A stretch of 64,000 bases of DNA from CAZAQV01 sp964487255 (GTDB lineage Bacteria > Myxococcota_A > Polyangia > Polyangiales > CAZAQV01), in NCBI GenBank assembly GCA_964487255.1, contig CAZAQV010000032.1, forward strand, positions 3,521 to 67,520. Reading direction: 5' to 3'. Below the pieces are notes generated by a model. That model did not search any database, was not told the DNA's origin, and worked only from the letters and a program-made list of their open reading frames with translations. Shown here one piece after another: positions 26,869 through 36,489 of this stretch. Position numbers and translations under genes: made by a program. Position 1 is the first letter of the stretch. Each line of letters starts with the position of its first letter.

Positions 26869-27525
26869 ATGCCTATTTTGCGTTGGATACGGCAAGCGGC
26901 GCAGAGCGTCGACGAAGCCATCGATTCTCTGGAAAACCGTGACGATGTCGTGCGGGCTGTAATCGCGGATAGCGATCGCGCAGAAGCGCTCGTCCGAGCT
27001 GAACTCGAACATATACGCGCGCAAGTCGAGTCGACCAAGCTCGCGCTTGGCCAGACGGCGAGAGACGCCGAATCTTGGCGCAGCAAAGCAAAAGCGGTCG
27101 CACGCACAGATCGCGAAGCTGCCATCACATTCTTGCACCGCAAGAAGCGCTGCGAGACGCGCGCGCTGGAGCTATCGACCTGGCTAAGAGACTGTGCGCA
27201 GCGCGAGCAAGCGCTCGTTCACCAAGCCGAGCAAATTCGCCATCGCACACGGGCCCTCGAGCAGCAACACAAGTTACTCCGAAGTCGTGAACGAACGGCG
27301 CAAACGTACGACGAACTCACCCGCCGGTCGGGCCAAACCAAAAAAACTGAAGCACTGCTTGGACGCTGGCAAAGCAGGCTCGAAAAGCAAGAGCTCCGAA
27401 GCTTTGGCAGCTCCGTGATCGAAACCGAAGTTGGTGAAGAGTTGGCGATCAGCTCATTTGAAGAGGAAGAGCTGGACCGCGAGTTGGCACTACTTCTCGC
27501 AGAGACAGAAGAGAAAGCAGTGTAG
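26869..27525 (+). CDS. PspA/IM30-like coiled-coil protein
   Basis: 218 residues, almost entirely helical and charged. The start (MPILRWIRQAAQSVDEAIDS) and the long Ala/Glu/Arg heptads (ALVRAELEHIRAQVESTKLALG, RKKRCETRALELSTWLRD) resemble PspA/IM30/Vipp1, which coat and protect the inner membrane. The C-terminal end is acidic (SFEEEELDRELALLLAE). The next gene encodes a polytopic membrane protein 31 bp downstream, which may be its partner. No pspF or pspB/C is seen. The family assignment is by appearance only. Confidence 0.6.
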   Translation: MPILRWIRQAAQSVDEAIDSLENRDDVVRAVIADSDRAEALVRAELEHIRAQVESTKLALGQTARDAESWRSKAKAVARTDREAAITFLHRKKRCETRALELSTWLRDCAQREQALVHQAEQIRHRTRALEQQHKLLRSRERTAQTYDELTRRSGQTKKTEALLGRWQSRLEKQELRSFGSSVIETEVGEELAISSFEEEELDRELALLLAETEEKAV

Positions 27526-27556
27526 TTGGAGAACAAAAACAATGTTGGAGGAACAC

Positions 27557-28873
27557 ATGATGAATGAACGAAGGTCACAATCGGACGAGCGGCCGCGCGG
27601 CGAACGCACTGGGAGCGACCCGAGAAAACTCGGCAAGCTACTTCGCTTCTTTGGAGGCGCGTCGATCCTCGCGGCAATGGGAACGTTCTTGATTCAACGC
27701 TGGGGCATCGAAGACGACTGGGTGCGCTACATGGTCTTGCTAGGCGTAACCGTCGCCTTGGTGGTAAGTGGGGTTTTCGGCGGCCTGCGCTACCGCGAAG
27801 GCAAGGGCGCTCGCGCGCTCATCGGCATCGTGCTCTCGAGCATTCCCATTCACTTTGCGATCACCGGCGGACTTCTATATTCGCGCTACGCCGTGGACGA
27901 CCTCGGCGTCACCTTCTCGGGTGCTACTCGCTGGGTCGCAGGCTCGCCACTCGAAGCGCTGCTCCCGGCTGCACTCTCACTCGCACTACTCGCGCCTGCA
28001 GTCTGGCTGGGCACGCGCGTCATGTTCCGCACAGGAGCCAAGCGCACAGCCCTCGCACTCGTCGGCTCGGCGCTCCTGGTTTGGGTTCCCGTTCGCGAGC
28101 CTGTACTCGTCACGTTGGTGGCTGCAGCAGCCTTCGGGATCGCCTGGTGGGCGGAAAGTGCCGCCACCAAGACAGGTGCGCTCGGACGTACCGTCGAAGC
28201 ATGTTGGATGCGCGGCTTGGTGTTCGCTCCGGGTGTGCTGATCCTCGCACGACAGCTCGTTGTCTACGGCGCCCACTACGCCCTGATCGGCGCTCTGGCG
28301 CTGGGGCTGTGCGCCGCGATGCTCTACGTGGGCGCTCGTCTCGAAAGTGACGCACGCGCTCAGAGCCCACTCTCCTCCGTGCTTGAAACGCTCGCTATCT
28401 TTCCCCTCACGGTGGCCTGGGCGTGTTTCGCCTACTACTTGTATGAGAGCGTGGCGATGCGCGAAGCGCTTTCACCGGCCGTGGTGGGTGTCGGGGTGTT
28501 CGTATGTGCGGCTGCGATCGCACGATCACGCATCCGTAGCTGGGCCCTCGTGCTCACCGTGGGAAGTGGCATGGCCGCTCTGGGCCTGCTCGTCTCCGGG
28601 CTCATTGGTGGAGGGTTCTGGGTCTCGCTTTCGGCCATCGCGATCGGTGCCATCGTCGCATCGGCAGGCTACCTCAGTCGCAAGCTCATCCTGACGGTAC
28701 TCGGAGGTGCGCTCGCTGCGCCAGCATTGGTTCTGCATTTTCTTGCCACGCTTGAGGATGGCTCGTTCTTGGGTTGGGGCGGTCTCGTGATCGCAGGCTT
28801 CGCCTCGATCTTGGGCGCGGCGGCGGTCGAGCGCGTGTTCAGCTTGGCATCGCAACCGCAAGCTACACCTTGA
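27557..28873 (+). CDS. Polytopic membrane protein of unknown function
   Basis: About 438 residues from the ATG at 27557, which has GGAGG 6 bases upstream; the open frame reaches further back but overlaps the previous gene. An N-terminal basic, polar segment of some 20 residues is followed by about 12 hydrophobic helices, for example FFGGASILAAMGTFLIQ, VLLGVTVALVVSGVFGGL, LALVGSALLVWVPV and LIGALALGLCAAMLYVGA. There are no obvious transporter or enzyme motifs. It follows the PspA-like gene in the same direction and probably shares its transcript. I do not recognise the family. Confidence 0.7.
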   Translation: MMNERRSQSDERPRGERTGSDPRKLGKLLRFFGGASILAAMGTFLIQRWGIEDDWVRYMVLLGVTVALVVSGVFGGLRYREGKGARALIGIVLSSIPIHFAITGGLLYSRYAVDDLGVTFSGATRWVAGSPLEALLPAALSLALLAPAVWLGTRVMFRTGAKRTALALVGSALLVWVPVREPVLVTLVAAAAFGIAWWAESAATKTGALGRTVEACWMRGLVFAPGVLILARQLVVYGAHYALIGALALGLCAAMLYVGARLESDARAQSPLSSVLETLAIFPLTVAWACFAYYLYESVAMREALSPAVVGVGVFVCAAAIARSRIRSWALVLTVGSGMAALGLLVSGLIGGGFWVSLSAIAIGAIVASAGYLSRKLILTVLGGALAAPALVLHFLATLEDGSFLGWGGLVIAGFASILGAAAVERVFSLASQPQATP

Positions 28874-28909
28874 GGGACATCGCGCGCCAAGCGTGCTAGT
28901 CAGGTCGCG

Positions 28910-29773
28910 ATGGCGCGCGTCACGTTCTACTCCGATGGTCTCGAGCTGGTGGGCGAACTCAGTGGAGAGCCGTCGGAGGGTCGCCGTCCGGGGATCGTGA
29001 TGTGTACCGGCATGGGGCTCATCAAAGAGGTGTGGTTACCGGAGTACGCGCGGCGGCTTGAAGAGGCGGGCTACGTGACGCTCCTATTCGACTATCGCTC
29101 GTTTGGCGAGAGTCAAGGGCAGCCGCGCCGGCGTTTGGTGCCGCAGCTCGAAGTTCGGGACGCGCAAGCCGCGGTCTCATACCTAGAGGCGCTGCCCTTC
29201 GTCGACGAGACGCGGATTGGAGCCTTCGGAGTGAGTCTGGGCGCGTCGGTTGCAACATCACTCGCGGGCATCGACGCGCGCATCAAGGCGACGGTCGCGC
29301 TCGCGGGTCCGATGAATCTGCACCGAATATGGTCGGGCTTGCCGAACTTCGAGTCGTTCTTCAGCAAAGTAAACGCGGCACGACAAGCGCTCGTTCTTGG
29401 GGAGGAGCCGAGCTACGTGTCGCTCCTCAAGCTGCTCTCGAGCGACCCCGACACAGTCGCTTTCATCGAAGAGACCACCAAGCACATCACGCACTGGCAA
29501 ACCGACGTGACTTTTGAGTCGCTGGCCGACCTCATCACCTTCAATCCCGAAGCGACCGTCGCGCAGATCAGTCCGCGCGCCATCTGTTGGATCTATCCCG
29601 AAAAAGACGACCTGATCGCGGGCACTGAAGCCCGCAGCGCGTTCGAGCAAGCCCGCGAACCCAAAGCCATGTACAAGCTCGACGGCGCGACCCATGTCGA
29701 CATCTACAAAGACCCCGCCACCTTTGAAAAAGTCGTCCAACACGCCGCAGCGTTCTTCACGCAGCACCTCTAG
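28910..29773 (+). CDS. Alpha/beta hydrolase
   Basis: 287 residues with the alpha/beta hydrolase fold: the oxyanion-side strand GIVMCTGMGLIKEVWLPEYA, LLFDYRSFGESQGQPRR, the nucleophile elbow IGAFGVSLGASVA (Ser), and the late acid/His region WIYPEKDDLIAG and GATHVDIYKDP. It resembles the dienelactone-hydrolase-like or S9-like hydrolases that pair a cap with residues 140-210. The substrate is unknown. It starts 36 bp after the membrane protein gene on the same strand. Confidence 0.82.
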   Translation: MARVTFYSDGLELVGELSGEPSEGRRPGIVMCTGMGLIKEVWLPEYARRLEEAGYVTLLFDYRSFGESQGQPRRRLVPQLEVRDAQAAVSYLEALPFVDETRIGAFGVSLGASVATSLAGIDARIKATVALAGPMNLHRIWSGLPNFESFFSKVNAARQALVLGEEPSYVSLLKLLSSDPDTVAFIEETTKHITHWQTDVTFESLADLITFNPEATVAQISPRAICWIYPEKDDLIAGTEARSAFEQAREPKAMYKLDGATHVDIYKDPATFEKVVQHAAAFFTQHL

Positions 29774-29779
29774 CGTTCG

Positions 29780-30076
29780 CTACTCGCCTTCGAGTTTGCG
29801 CAGTCGCGTTTCGTGGTCTTGAACGACGAACTTGAGCGCACCTTGTTGCATGATCAAGCCCTTTGCTTCTTGAATCGCTCCGCTCACGGCCAGAAGTTCC
29901 GTGGCGAGACGCGTCTCTCCCTCAACCATACGGGTCCTTAGTTCGCGTCGCTCAGCTGTTGCTTGCGCCAGCTCTTTGTCGACACGCTCAAAGCCCTCTC
30001 GGACTTCTTTGCGCATCTCCTGTGCTTCTTTGCGCATCTCCGTTAGCAATCGAATGGTGTGATTCTCATCTGTCAC
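29780..30076 (-). CDS. Small coiled-coil protein
   Basis: 98 residues, highly charged and helical, with heptads such as LLTEMRKEAQEMRKEVREGFERV and LAQATAERRELRTRMVEGE. There is no signal sequence or known domain. A Shine-Dalgarno-like AGGAGTCACCC precedes the ATG at 30076. It is convergent with the hydrolase gene, with only 6 bp between the stops. I do not recognise it; it could be a structural or adaptor peptide. Confidence 0.6.
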   Translation of the reverse strand: MTDENHTIRLLTEMRKEAQEMRKEVREGFERVDKELAQATAERRELRTRMVEGETRLATELLAVSGAIQEAKGLIMQQGALKFVVQDHETRLRKLEGE

Positions 30077-30215
30077 GGGTGACTCCTTCCTATTTTAGCA
30101 CTCTCAAGAAACGCAACACCCATGCCAGCAATTCGCCCAATCATCTCGAGCCTACGGGGTGATATTGGCGCGCCGACACCGCCGATACGCCGCCAGCTTT
30201 TTCGGCGCCCACCTG

Positions 30216-31742
30216 CTAGCGGAGCCAGAAGCGGGAACTTGGGGCCAGTTGCGCGATGCGACGGGCGCGGCCTGGCGCAGGGGCTTGCACGTCGATGAGG
30301 CGCAACGCGCGGCAGCGCTTCGCCTGAACGGCCGTCGACCACGCGCGAAACGCGGGTCGGCTGGCATGGGTGATCGAAAAGCGCGTCTTTCCCTTCTGCG
30401 GCCTGGGATGCGTCAGCTGAACATAGGGGACGGCATCGTTGACGGCGCCGTCCCGCGTGAGGCACGCAAAGAGAAACTCCGCCGCTTGCGGGTAACTTTG
30501 CTCAAGCGCGAGCACCACGTTGCGCCCCCCCCGCCCCACGAGCTTCGCGCGTGCACAGCCAGGGCTCTCGTCGCAAACGGGTACCCAAGGCCAGCGCGTG
30601 ATGCGCTCGGCGGCGCTTGCTTCCGTAGGTTTGCGCTCGTAGAACGAAATATCCTTATGCGGTCGGACGACGATATTGTGCCGAAGCAAGACGTCAGCAC
30701 CGAGCAGTCCAACGACGGGAATCGCCGGACCACGGAGTTTGGATCCGGGAGCCTGGTTGTAATGGATTCTGGGAGCCGAGGGGAGCGGCATGACCTCGAC
30801 CCCTTCAAAGACGAGGCCCCCGATTTCGATGTCCGCCTCGTAACTCGTGCGCACGATCGTTTGGCTATGCACGCCGCGCGTCACCTCGACACTCGGTCGT
30901 CCCTTGCGTTTCGGGAGTCGCAGACTGTCCGCTACTTCGCGGCTGATACTCGTCGAAAACGCCCCGGTGTCGAGCTTCAATAAGAAGCTACGACCGGCGA
31001 TCCGCACTTGGATGAAGTTTCCCGGGAGAGCACCAATTTGTTTGAGCGGCGCACGGGTCAAATACCCTGTGGACGGAGGACGCATGCCAAGCCGCAGAAC
31101 GCCCCCGTCGTGATCCAACATCCAGCTTTGAAACTGGTTGAGGATATCTTGACCGAACAGGGCCGAATCCGGCGCTGTCGTCAACTCGAGGTTCTCGATC
31201 TGTAAGTCAGAGAGCTGAAACATCTTGAGCGCGACCTCGATGCGCGGCTGTCGCACACCGTTGGCGTCCAGCATATAGCCACGTGTTGCCCGGGTTTTGA
31301 GCCCTGCTTGCCGCGCTTCACCTTCAGGTACGGTCGTCAGGTCGGCGCCGGAGTCTACGATGTAGCGGGCTGCGACCCGTTGGCCGCCGACAATGCATGC
31401 GTCGAGCGCAAAGTCTGACGACGTAAGTGGACGCACGAGGGGCACTGCAACAGCTCGACCGGGTCGAACGGGGCGTTCGGGCTCCGCGCACGCGCCGCGC
31501 GCACGTCCAAGCCGTGTACCCCTGCGCTGCTTCGACTGCATCTTGCGCGGCGCTTGCTCGATGCCCATCGCCTTTTGCTCCGCAGGGCTCAGCTTTCGCG
31601 GACCACCGATGTGCTCGCCCCGGGAAAGCGTCACCTTCTTCGGCGCTTGCCTAGACGGGCCCCTTTCATGGCTCGTGTCGCTCGCGCCACCACACGAGAG
31701 CAACGCAACGCCAGTCATCACGAAGAGCAGATTCTTAGGCAC
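30216..31742 (-). CDS. Lipoprotein with two retropepsin-like aspartic protease domains
   Basis: 508 residues. An N-terminal signal (MPKNLLFVMTGVALLSCGG) has a lipobox LLSC. Two domains of the retropepsin/aspartyl protease type follow: the first has YIVDSGADLTTVP (about residue 145), the second has FLLKLDTGAFSTSIS (about residue 255). Each Asp-Ser/Thr-Gly motif is followed by a beta region with hydrophobic-Gly pairs (FGQDILNQF and VGLLGADVLL). Retropepsins usually need two Asp-Thr/Ser-Gly motifs per active site, and here the motifs are in tandem in one chain, pepsin-like. A C-terminal domain of about 170 residues is unassigned. It would be outer-membrane or periplasmic. Confidence 0.75.
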   Translation of the reverse strand: MPKNLLFVMTGVALLSCGGASDTSHERGPSRQAPKKVTLSRGEHIGGPRKLSPAEQKAMGIEQAPRKMQSKQRRGTRLGRARGACAEPERPVRPGRAVAVPLVRPLTSSDFALDACIVGGQRVAARYIVDSGADLTTVPEGEARQAGLKTRATRGYMLDANGVRQPRIEVALKMFQLSDLQIENLELTTAPDSALFGQDILNQFQSWMLDHDGGVLRLGMRPPSTGYLTRAPLKQIGALPGNFIQVRIAGRSFLLKLDTGAFSTSISREVADSLRLPKRKGRPSVEVTRGVHSQTIVRTSYEADIEIGGLVFEGVEVMPLPSAPRIHYNQAPGSKLRGPAIPVVGLLGADVLLRHNIVVRPHKDISFYERKPTEASAAERITRWPWVPVCDESPGCARAKLVGRGGRNVVLALEQSYPQAAEFLFACLTRDGAVNDAVPYVQLTHPRPQKGKTRFSITHASRPAFRAWSTAVQAKRCRALRLIDVQAPAPGRARRIAQLAPSSRFWLR

Positions 31743-31757
31743 AACGCATCTAGTTTA

Positions 31758-33152
31758 TCAAAGGGGGCACCAGCAGGCGTGAAAGCCGGGAGGAATACGC
31801 TGCGGAAGCCGTGCACGCGCCACCGGCTTCTGGTCAAAGTTCTTCGCGTCGATGACCAACAGCTCACTCTGCTCGTCGGCAGCGTGGGTGGCGATGGTCA
31901 CCACCCAGCCATCGTCCTCATCGTTCGACTCTTGGTCACGCGGCACGAACACCGCTTCTCCGCCGACCCAGCCAGCGCCCAGGCTGTGTTCAACGCTCGA
32001 GCCGTCCTGCAGGTCATACTTGATGTAACCGTCAAAGGTCAGAAGCGGGGCCTGCGCCACTCGCGGGTTGTAGCTGTAGCGAAGTGAACGCGTCAGGTGC
32101 CAATCGTTGGCGCGCGGAAACTCGGTCCAGCGGTCATCGAGCGTGCGACCGCTGACCTTTCCCGTTTCGAGATGAAGCGTCCACTCATAAAACTCCGGTG
32201 TGAGCTGGATGATGTCAAGTTTCGGGACGTCATCACGCCGCGCCTCTTTGACCGGGATGGGGTCCTCAATACGGCAACCCACGATGCGGATCGTGTCCCC
32301 CTCTTCGTAAGCAGCCACCGAATGGTACATGTAGCAGCTGTCATGCGCGAACCAGCGGATCTGTGAGGCGTCACCATGACGCGGAATCACGCCGAAGCGA
32401 CTCGGCCGATCGTGCATGAACGAAATGCGGTATTTGCCCTTTGTGATCGCGACCGGGTCCCAACCGAGTGGAAAGTCGAAGAGGACCGAGTAGTTGGGTG
32501 TGACGGCAAGGTCGTGCCCGATATGCGGGTACGGAATGTCGATCGGTTGATAGTTGCTGACCACACCATCCGCGGAGACGACGCCGTAGTGGTAATAGGG
32601 CCTCTTGTAGAGGTTGAACGAAAAGAAAATGAGTTCACCCGTGTCGTAGTCAACCTTCGGATGCGCGCACATGCCAAAAGGAATGTCCTTGGCGAAAGGA
32701 CTCAAGCCATCCGTTTCGAGCGACGGGACGGACAGCTGGTAAGGCGCACCCGAGAGCCACCAGGTGGCGACGAGTTTGCCACGGTGCCAGATCAAGTCGG
32801 TGTTGGCGGTGTCTTTGATGGGCCCGAGCGGGTTCTTCAGATCGGGCGGCTCGAGAATACCGGTCCACAGCGCCTTGCCCGCTTTGTGCTCGGCCTCGAA
32901 AGCGCGGGTGCGGATGTAGCGGTTCGTATAAAACGCACGCCCATCTTTGAGCTCCACCCCATGCACCATGCCATCACCGTCGAACCAGTGGTACTTGCCG
33001 ACTGGTTCGAACTGCGGGTTGGGCGAGTTACGGCAGAACATGCCACGGACTTGTTCAGGCAGGTGGCCACGAACCTCCATCGGAATGTTTTGCAGCTCTC
33101 GCGAGACGGGCTTGTGCTCGGCTTGAAGGTGGGGTGATAGCTCGGGGATCAT
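31758..33152 (-). CDS. Carotenoid oxygenase (retinal pigment epithelial membrane protein family)
   Basis: 464 residues from the ATG at 33152 (MIPELSPHLQ). It is a seven-bladed propeller oxygenase. The four iron-binding His appear in CAHPKVDYDTGE, PHIGHDLAVTP, MYHSVAAYEEGD and the C-terminal PPGFHACWCPL. GKYHWFDGDGMVHGVELKDG is the family's N-terminal signature. The family cleaves carotenoids or lignostilbenes with Fe2+ and O2; the substrate is not told by these motifs. No carotenoid pathway gene is nearby. Its start lies only 15 bp from the divergent thiolase start. Confidence 0.88.
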   Translation of the reverse strand: MIPELSPHLQAEHKPVSRELQNIPMEVRGHLPEQVRGMFCRNSPNPQFEPVGKYHWFDGDGMVHGVELKDGRAFYTNRYIRTRAFEAEHKAGKALWTGILEPPDLKNPLGPIKDTANTDLIWHRGKLVATWWLSGAPYQLSVPSLETDGLSPFAKDIPFGMCAHPKVDYDTGELIFFSFNLYKRPYYHYGVVSADGVVSNYQPIDIPYPHIGHDLAVTPNYSVLFDFPLGWDPVAITKGKYRISFMHDRPSRFGVIPRHGDASQIRWFAHDSCYMYHSVAAYEEGDTIRIVGCRIEDPIPVKEARRDDVPKLDIIQLTPEFYEWTLHLETGKVSGRTLDDRWTEFPRANDWHLTRSLRYSYNPRVAQAPLLTFDGYIKYDLQDGSSVEHSLGAGWVGGEAVFVPRDQESNDEDDGWVVTIATHAADEQSELLVIDAKNFDQKPVARARLPQRIPPGFHACWCPL

Positions 33153-33167
33153 GTTATGAGAGAGCTT

Positions 33168-34409
33168 ATGACGTATGTCCTCGGCGTGCACATGACTCGT
33201 TTTTCGCGTGTTCCAGAGCGCTCGCACAAGGAACTCGCGGCCGAGGCCGTGCGCGGTGCGGTGGCAGACAGCCAGCTGACCGCCGACCGCATCGAAGCAG
33301 CTTGGTTTGCCAACTGCGACCTTCACCAATGGGGGCAACCCAATATCCGCGGCCACGTGTGCCTTGCACCGCTGTTTGAGTCACGCGAACTTTTGGCGCA
33401 CACCCCGGTTAGCAACGTCGAGGCTGGCTGCGCATCTGGGTTTTTGGCTTTTCGCGGCGCATGCCTCGAGGTGATGAGCGGTGAAGCCGACGTCGCACTC
33501 GCGGTGGGTGTCGACAAACCATATCAACCCGACGCACCCGACAAGATGCGCGAGCTTTACGACGGCATTTTTGATCAGCTCGATTTCGATGCTTGGCGCA
33601 CCTATTATGAAAACGAAGCAAGAAAGATTAGCGCGACGTTCGCCCCGAACCCACACCGCATCATGTTGCTCGACGTCTGCGACCTTCACACGCAGGCGCA
33701 TATGCGCGCGCACGGCACGACGGCCGAAAACATCGCATTCGTGACCGCCAAGAATCGACACAATGGCACTCTCAACCCGAACGCCCTGCTGCAGAAAGAA
33801 AAAACCGCCCAACAAATCCTTGAAGACCCGACCGTCATTGGGTCGCTCACGCGCTCGATGTGTGCGCCGGTGGCGGACGGCGCGGCGGCGGCCATCGTAA
33901 TCTCGGAGTCGATGTTCAGGTCGCTGTCGGCCGGTGCACGCGAACGTGCCATCAAGGTTGAGAGCCTGGTTTTTCGCAGCGGACAATTGCGCGACATCGA
34001 TGCCCCGTCGGTTACGCACTCAGCCGCCGACTTGCTTTACAAACGCACTGCAACCATCCCGTCGGACATCGACTTCGCAGAGGTGCACGATGCGACTTCA
34101 CTCGAGGAACTCTGTACGATCGAAGCGCTCGGGTTTGCCGAGCCAGGTCAAGCGGCGGCTGCCTCGCTCGCAGGCCAAACTGCTCGCGATGGCCGGCAAC
34201 CGATCAATGCCTCGGGTGGGCTTGTGTCCAAAGGCCATCCCCCGGCGGCCAGTGGTCTGGCGATGGTCTTTGATGTCACGCGCCAACTGCGGGGCGAGGC
34301 GGGCAAGGCACAGCTTCCGAAGGCGCGGCGCGGACTGCTGCACAATGCGGGCGGATTGATGGGTCTTGACGAGGCGGCCTGCGGGCTCGCGCTTCTGTCC
34401 AACCTGTGA
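33168..34409 (+). CDS. SCP2-type thiolase (acetyl-CoA acetyltransferase-like)
   Basis: About 413 residues from the ATG at 33168, which has a GAGAG just upstream; an ATG at 33156 is also in frame. Thiolase-fold motifs: the nucleophile loop SNVEAGCASGFLAF with Cys, VALAVGVDKP, and ASGGLVSKGHPPAASGLAM with the catalytic His. The C-terminal loop reads LLHNAGGLMG in place of the usual Cys-Gly-Gly motif of biosynthetic thiolases. This pattern (HN-x-G) is typical of SCP2/SCPx thiolases. It should condense or cleave acyl-CoA; the substrate is unknown. Confidence 0.85.
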   Translation: MTYVLGVHMTRFSRVPERSHKELAAEAVRGAVADSQLTADRIEAAWFANCDLHQWGQPNIRGHVCLAPLFESRELLAHTPVSNVEAGCASGFLAFRGACLEVMSGEADVALAVGVDKPYQPDAPDKMRELYDGIFDQLDFDAWRTYYENEARKISATFAPNPHRIMLLDVCDLHTQAHMRAHGTTAENIAFVTAKNRHNGTLNPNALLQKEKTAQQILEDPTVIGSLTRSMCAPVADGAAAAIVISESMFRSLSAGARERAIKVESLVFRSGQLRDIDAPSVTHSAADLLYKRTATIPSDIDFAEVHDATSLEELCTIEALGFAEPGQAAAASLAGQTARDGRQPINASGGLVSKGHPPAASGLAMVFDVTRQLRGEAGKAQLPKARRGLLHNAGGLMGLDEAACGLALLSNL

Positions 34410-34634
34410 CCGCCGCGGACCCCAGCCCACGGCAACAGCCCCAGCCGATCTGCCACAAATCACCGCACTAGACGGCTGGCGCAAACGCGGAGGGTTGCCG
34501 GCAAGCCTTGATCTTGCTCACAGATCGCGCGCTCTGTACGTAAATTGCGCGCAGCGATTGGACGATCGATTCACGAAGAATAAACGGCACGCTTTCTGCT
34601 TAATTACCCGATCTGGCTCCTGCCAGATTCGCCG

Positions 34635-36461
34635 ATGAGACCGATAAAACCAGATCAGGCCCGACGGGGCAGCTCGACCGGACACGCACTCGTGATCGCG
34701 ACTGTCCTCACTTCGGTCGCGGCCGTCGCCCAGCTCGGCGATGGTTTCGCGCGCACGATCGTTGAGCGTAGCCAAGCCCAAGGCTCGAGCGCACTAGACT
34801 CGCCGCGGCTCACTTCAGCGCAGCACGCCGGCCTGACTTCGTTGAGCCGCATTGGCGCAGAGCTCAAACGGGTTGCGGAGCCCGCGACACGTCGGTCCGC
34901 AGAGTTTGCGCGCGCGGCGCTCGACCGTGTGCGCGCACCCGCGGACTTCGAAGCGCTGCAACGTCGTCTGCCAAAAATCCTGTCGTCCGATCACGACGTG
35001 CTCGTCGTGCCGAGCTTGAGTGTCGAAGGCGTCGAGAGCATCACGGGTCTCAAACACTACGAGGAACGGCTCCTCGTCGAACTGGCACACTTGCGCAATC
35101 CCAAAGCGCGCGTGCACTTGGTCACCACCGAGCCACTGGAAGAAGCGACGCTTGCGCTCATGGCGAAGCAACTCTCGCTCGAAGATGATGCGCTGTCGCG
35201 CCTGCACACCTACAGCCCGCCGGGACCTGGCCGGACAAACTGGCTGAGCACGACTGCGCTCGAATACCCCGAGTTTGTCGCAGACCTACGCAAGAACCTT
35301 CGTCGCCGGCGCACGTACATGAGCATCTTTGCCTCCTCGCCTTCGGAAAAGGAGCTGGCGATAAAGCTCGGCATCCCACTGCGCGGACCTGACCCTGACC
35401 TACAGCTCTTTTGGGGCGGTAAAAGCGGTTCGCGCGTCGCCTACCGCTTGGCGGACATCGATATGCCTGCTGGCGCCGAGCACCTCTTCTCGCGCAAGCA
35501 GATCGTGCGCGCCATCGCCGACGTTTGGGACACGAACCCGTCGCTCTCCGGCATCGTGCTCAAGCTCAACCAGGGCTCGAGCGGTCAGGGCAACGCCATT
35601 CTCAAGTTCGACAGCTTCGCGCACGAGTTGCCCGATGCCGTGATGCTGAGCGACCGGCGCAAGCTCATCGCCGCCCACCTGCAGGAACTCGAACCTGCCA
35701 ACCCGAACTGGGATGGCGCGGCGTTCATCAAGCATATGGAAGCCAAAGGCGGCGCGCTCGAGGCCTTCGTCGACGGCGCCCGTATCTCACCGAGTGTGCA
35801 GGTGGAAATCATGCCTGACGGCGCGGTGTTCGTGCACTCGACGCACGACCAGAAGCTGAGCGGGCCAGGTGGACTCGTCTACGAAGGCTGTATCTTCCCG
35901 GCAAACTGTGAGTTTCGACTTGAACTCCAAGATGCCGGCCGCCGGGTTGGCGAAGTCCTGCGCGACCAGGGTCTGATCGGTCGCTTCGCCATTGACTTCA
36001 TGTCGACATACGAAAAGGGAGCCTGGAAACACTACGCGGTCGACCTCAACATTCGCAAGGGCGGCACCACGGCCCCCTATCAGTGGGCCAAGGCGCTCAC
36101 CGGCGCCGAGTTCGATGAGGCGTCAGGCACACTCCGCGCCGCAGATGGAACCGAGCGTTACTACGTCGCGACCGACAACCACAAGCGTGTTGCCAAAGCC
36201 GATGATCCGCATTCGATTTCGTACGTCGGCCTCGGAGCAAGCGACCTCATGCCGCTCGTCGACGAGCTGACCGAAACGCTCGATGACGGCTTCAAGATCG
36301 GCGCGGTGTTTCAACTGGTCGGTACGCTCAAGGACGACGGCAAAGTGGGCTTTACCGCGATTGGACGCACACCTGATGAAGCCGAACGCTTCTACAACCG
36401 TGCCATCGAAGCCCTTGACCAGCTCGCCCGCAAGCGCAAAGCAGCAAACGCAGCCGAGTAA
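34635..36461 (+). CDS. PGM1-like ATP-grasp peptide ligase-related protein
   Basis: 608 residues. After an N-terminal segment with one possible membrane or signal stretch (HALVIATVLTSVAAVAQLG) and a helical linker comes an ATP-grasp-like body: HDVLVVPSLSVEGVE, the loop IVLKLNQGSSGQGNAIL (nucleotide-binding, Gly-rich), VEIMPDGAVFVHSTHDQ, GRFAIDFMSTYEKG and YAVDLNIRKGGTTAP. This set matches proteins described as peptide ligase PGM1-related, named after the pheganomycin ligase. Such ligases join amino acids or peptides with ATP, and the product here is unknown. No RiPP precursor is adjacent. The start codon is uncertain. Confidence 0.72.
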   Translation: MRPIKPDQARRGSSTGHALVIATVLTSVAAVAQLGDGFARTIVERSQAQGSSALDSPRLTSAQHAGLTSLSRIGAELKRVAEPATRRSAEFARAALDRVRAPADFEALQRRLPKILSSDHDVLVVPSLSVEGVESITGLKHYEERLLVELAHLRNPKARVHLVTTEPLEEATLALMAKQLSLEDDALSRLHTYSPPGPGRTNWLSTTALEYPEFVADLRKNLRRRRTYMSIFASSPSEKELAIKLGIPLRGPDPDLQLFWGGKSGSRVAYRLADIDMPAGAEHLFSRKQIVRAIADVWDTNPSLSGIVLKLNQGSSGQGNAILKFDSFAHELPDAVMLSDRRKLIAAHLQELEPANPNWDGAAFIKHMEAKGGALEAFVDGARISPSVQVEIMPDGAVFVHSTHDQKLSGPGGLVYEGCIFPANCEFRLELQDAGRRVGEVLRDQGLIGRFAIDFMSTYEKGAWKHYAVDLNIRKGGTTAPYQWAKALTGAEFDEASGTLRAADGTERYYVATDNHKRVAKADDPHSISYVGLGASDLMPLVDELTETLDDGFKIGAVFQLVGTLKDDGKVGFTAIGRTPDEAERFYNRAIEALDQLARKRKAANAAE

Positions 36462-36489
36462 AACAACAACACGTTCGCGAATGAGAGGC

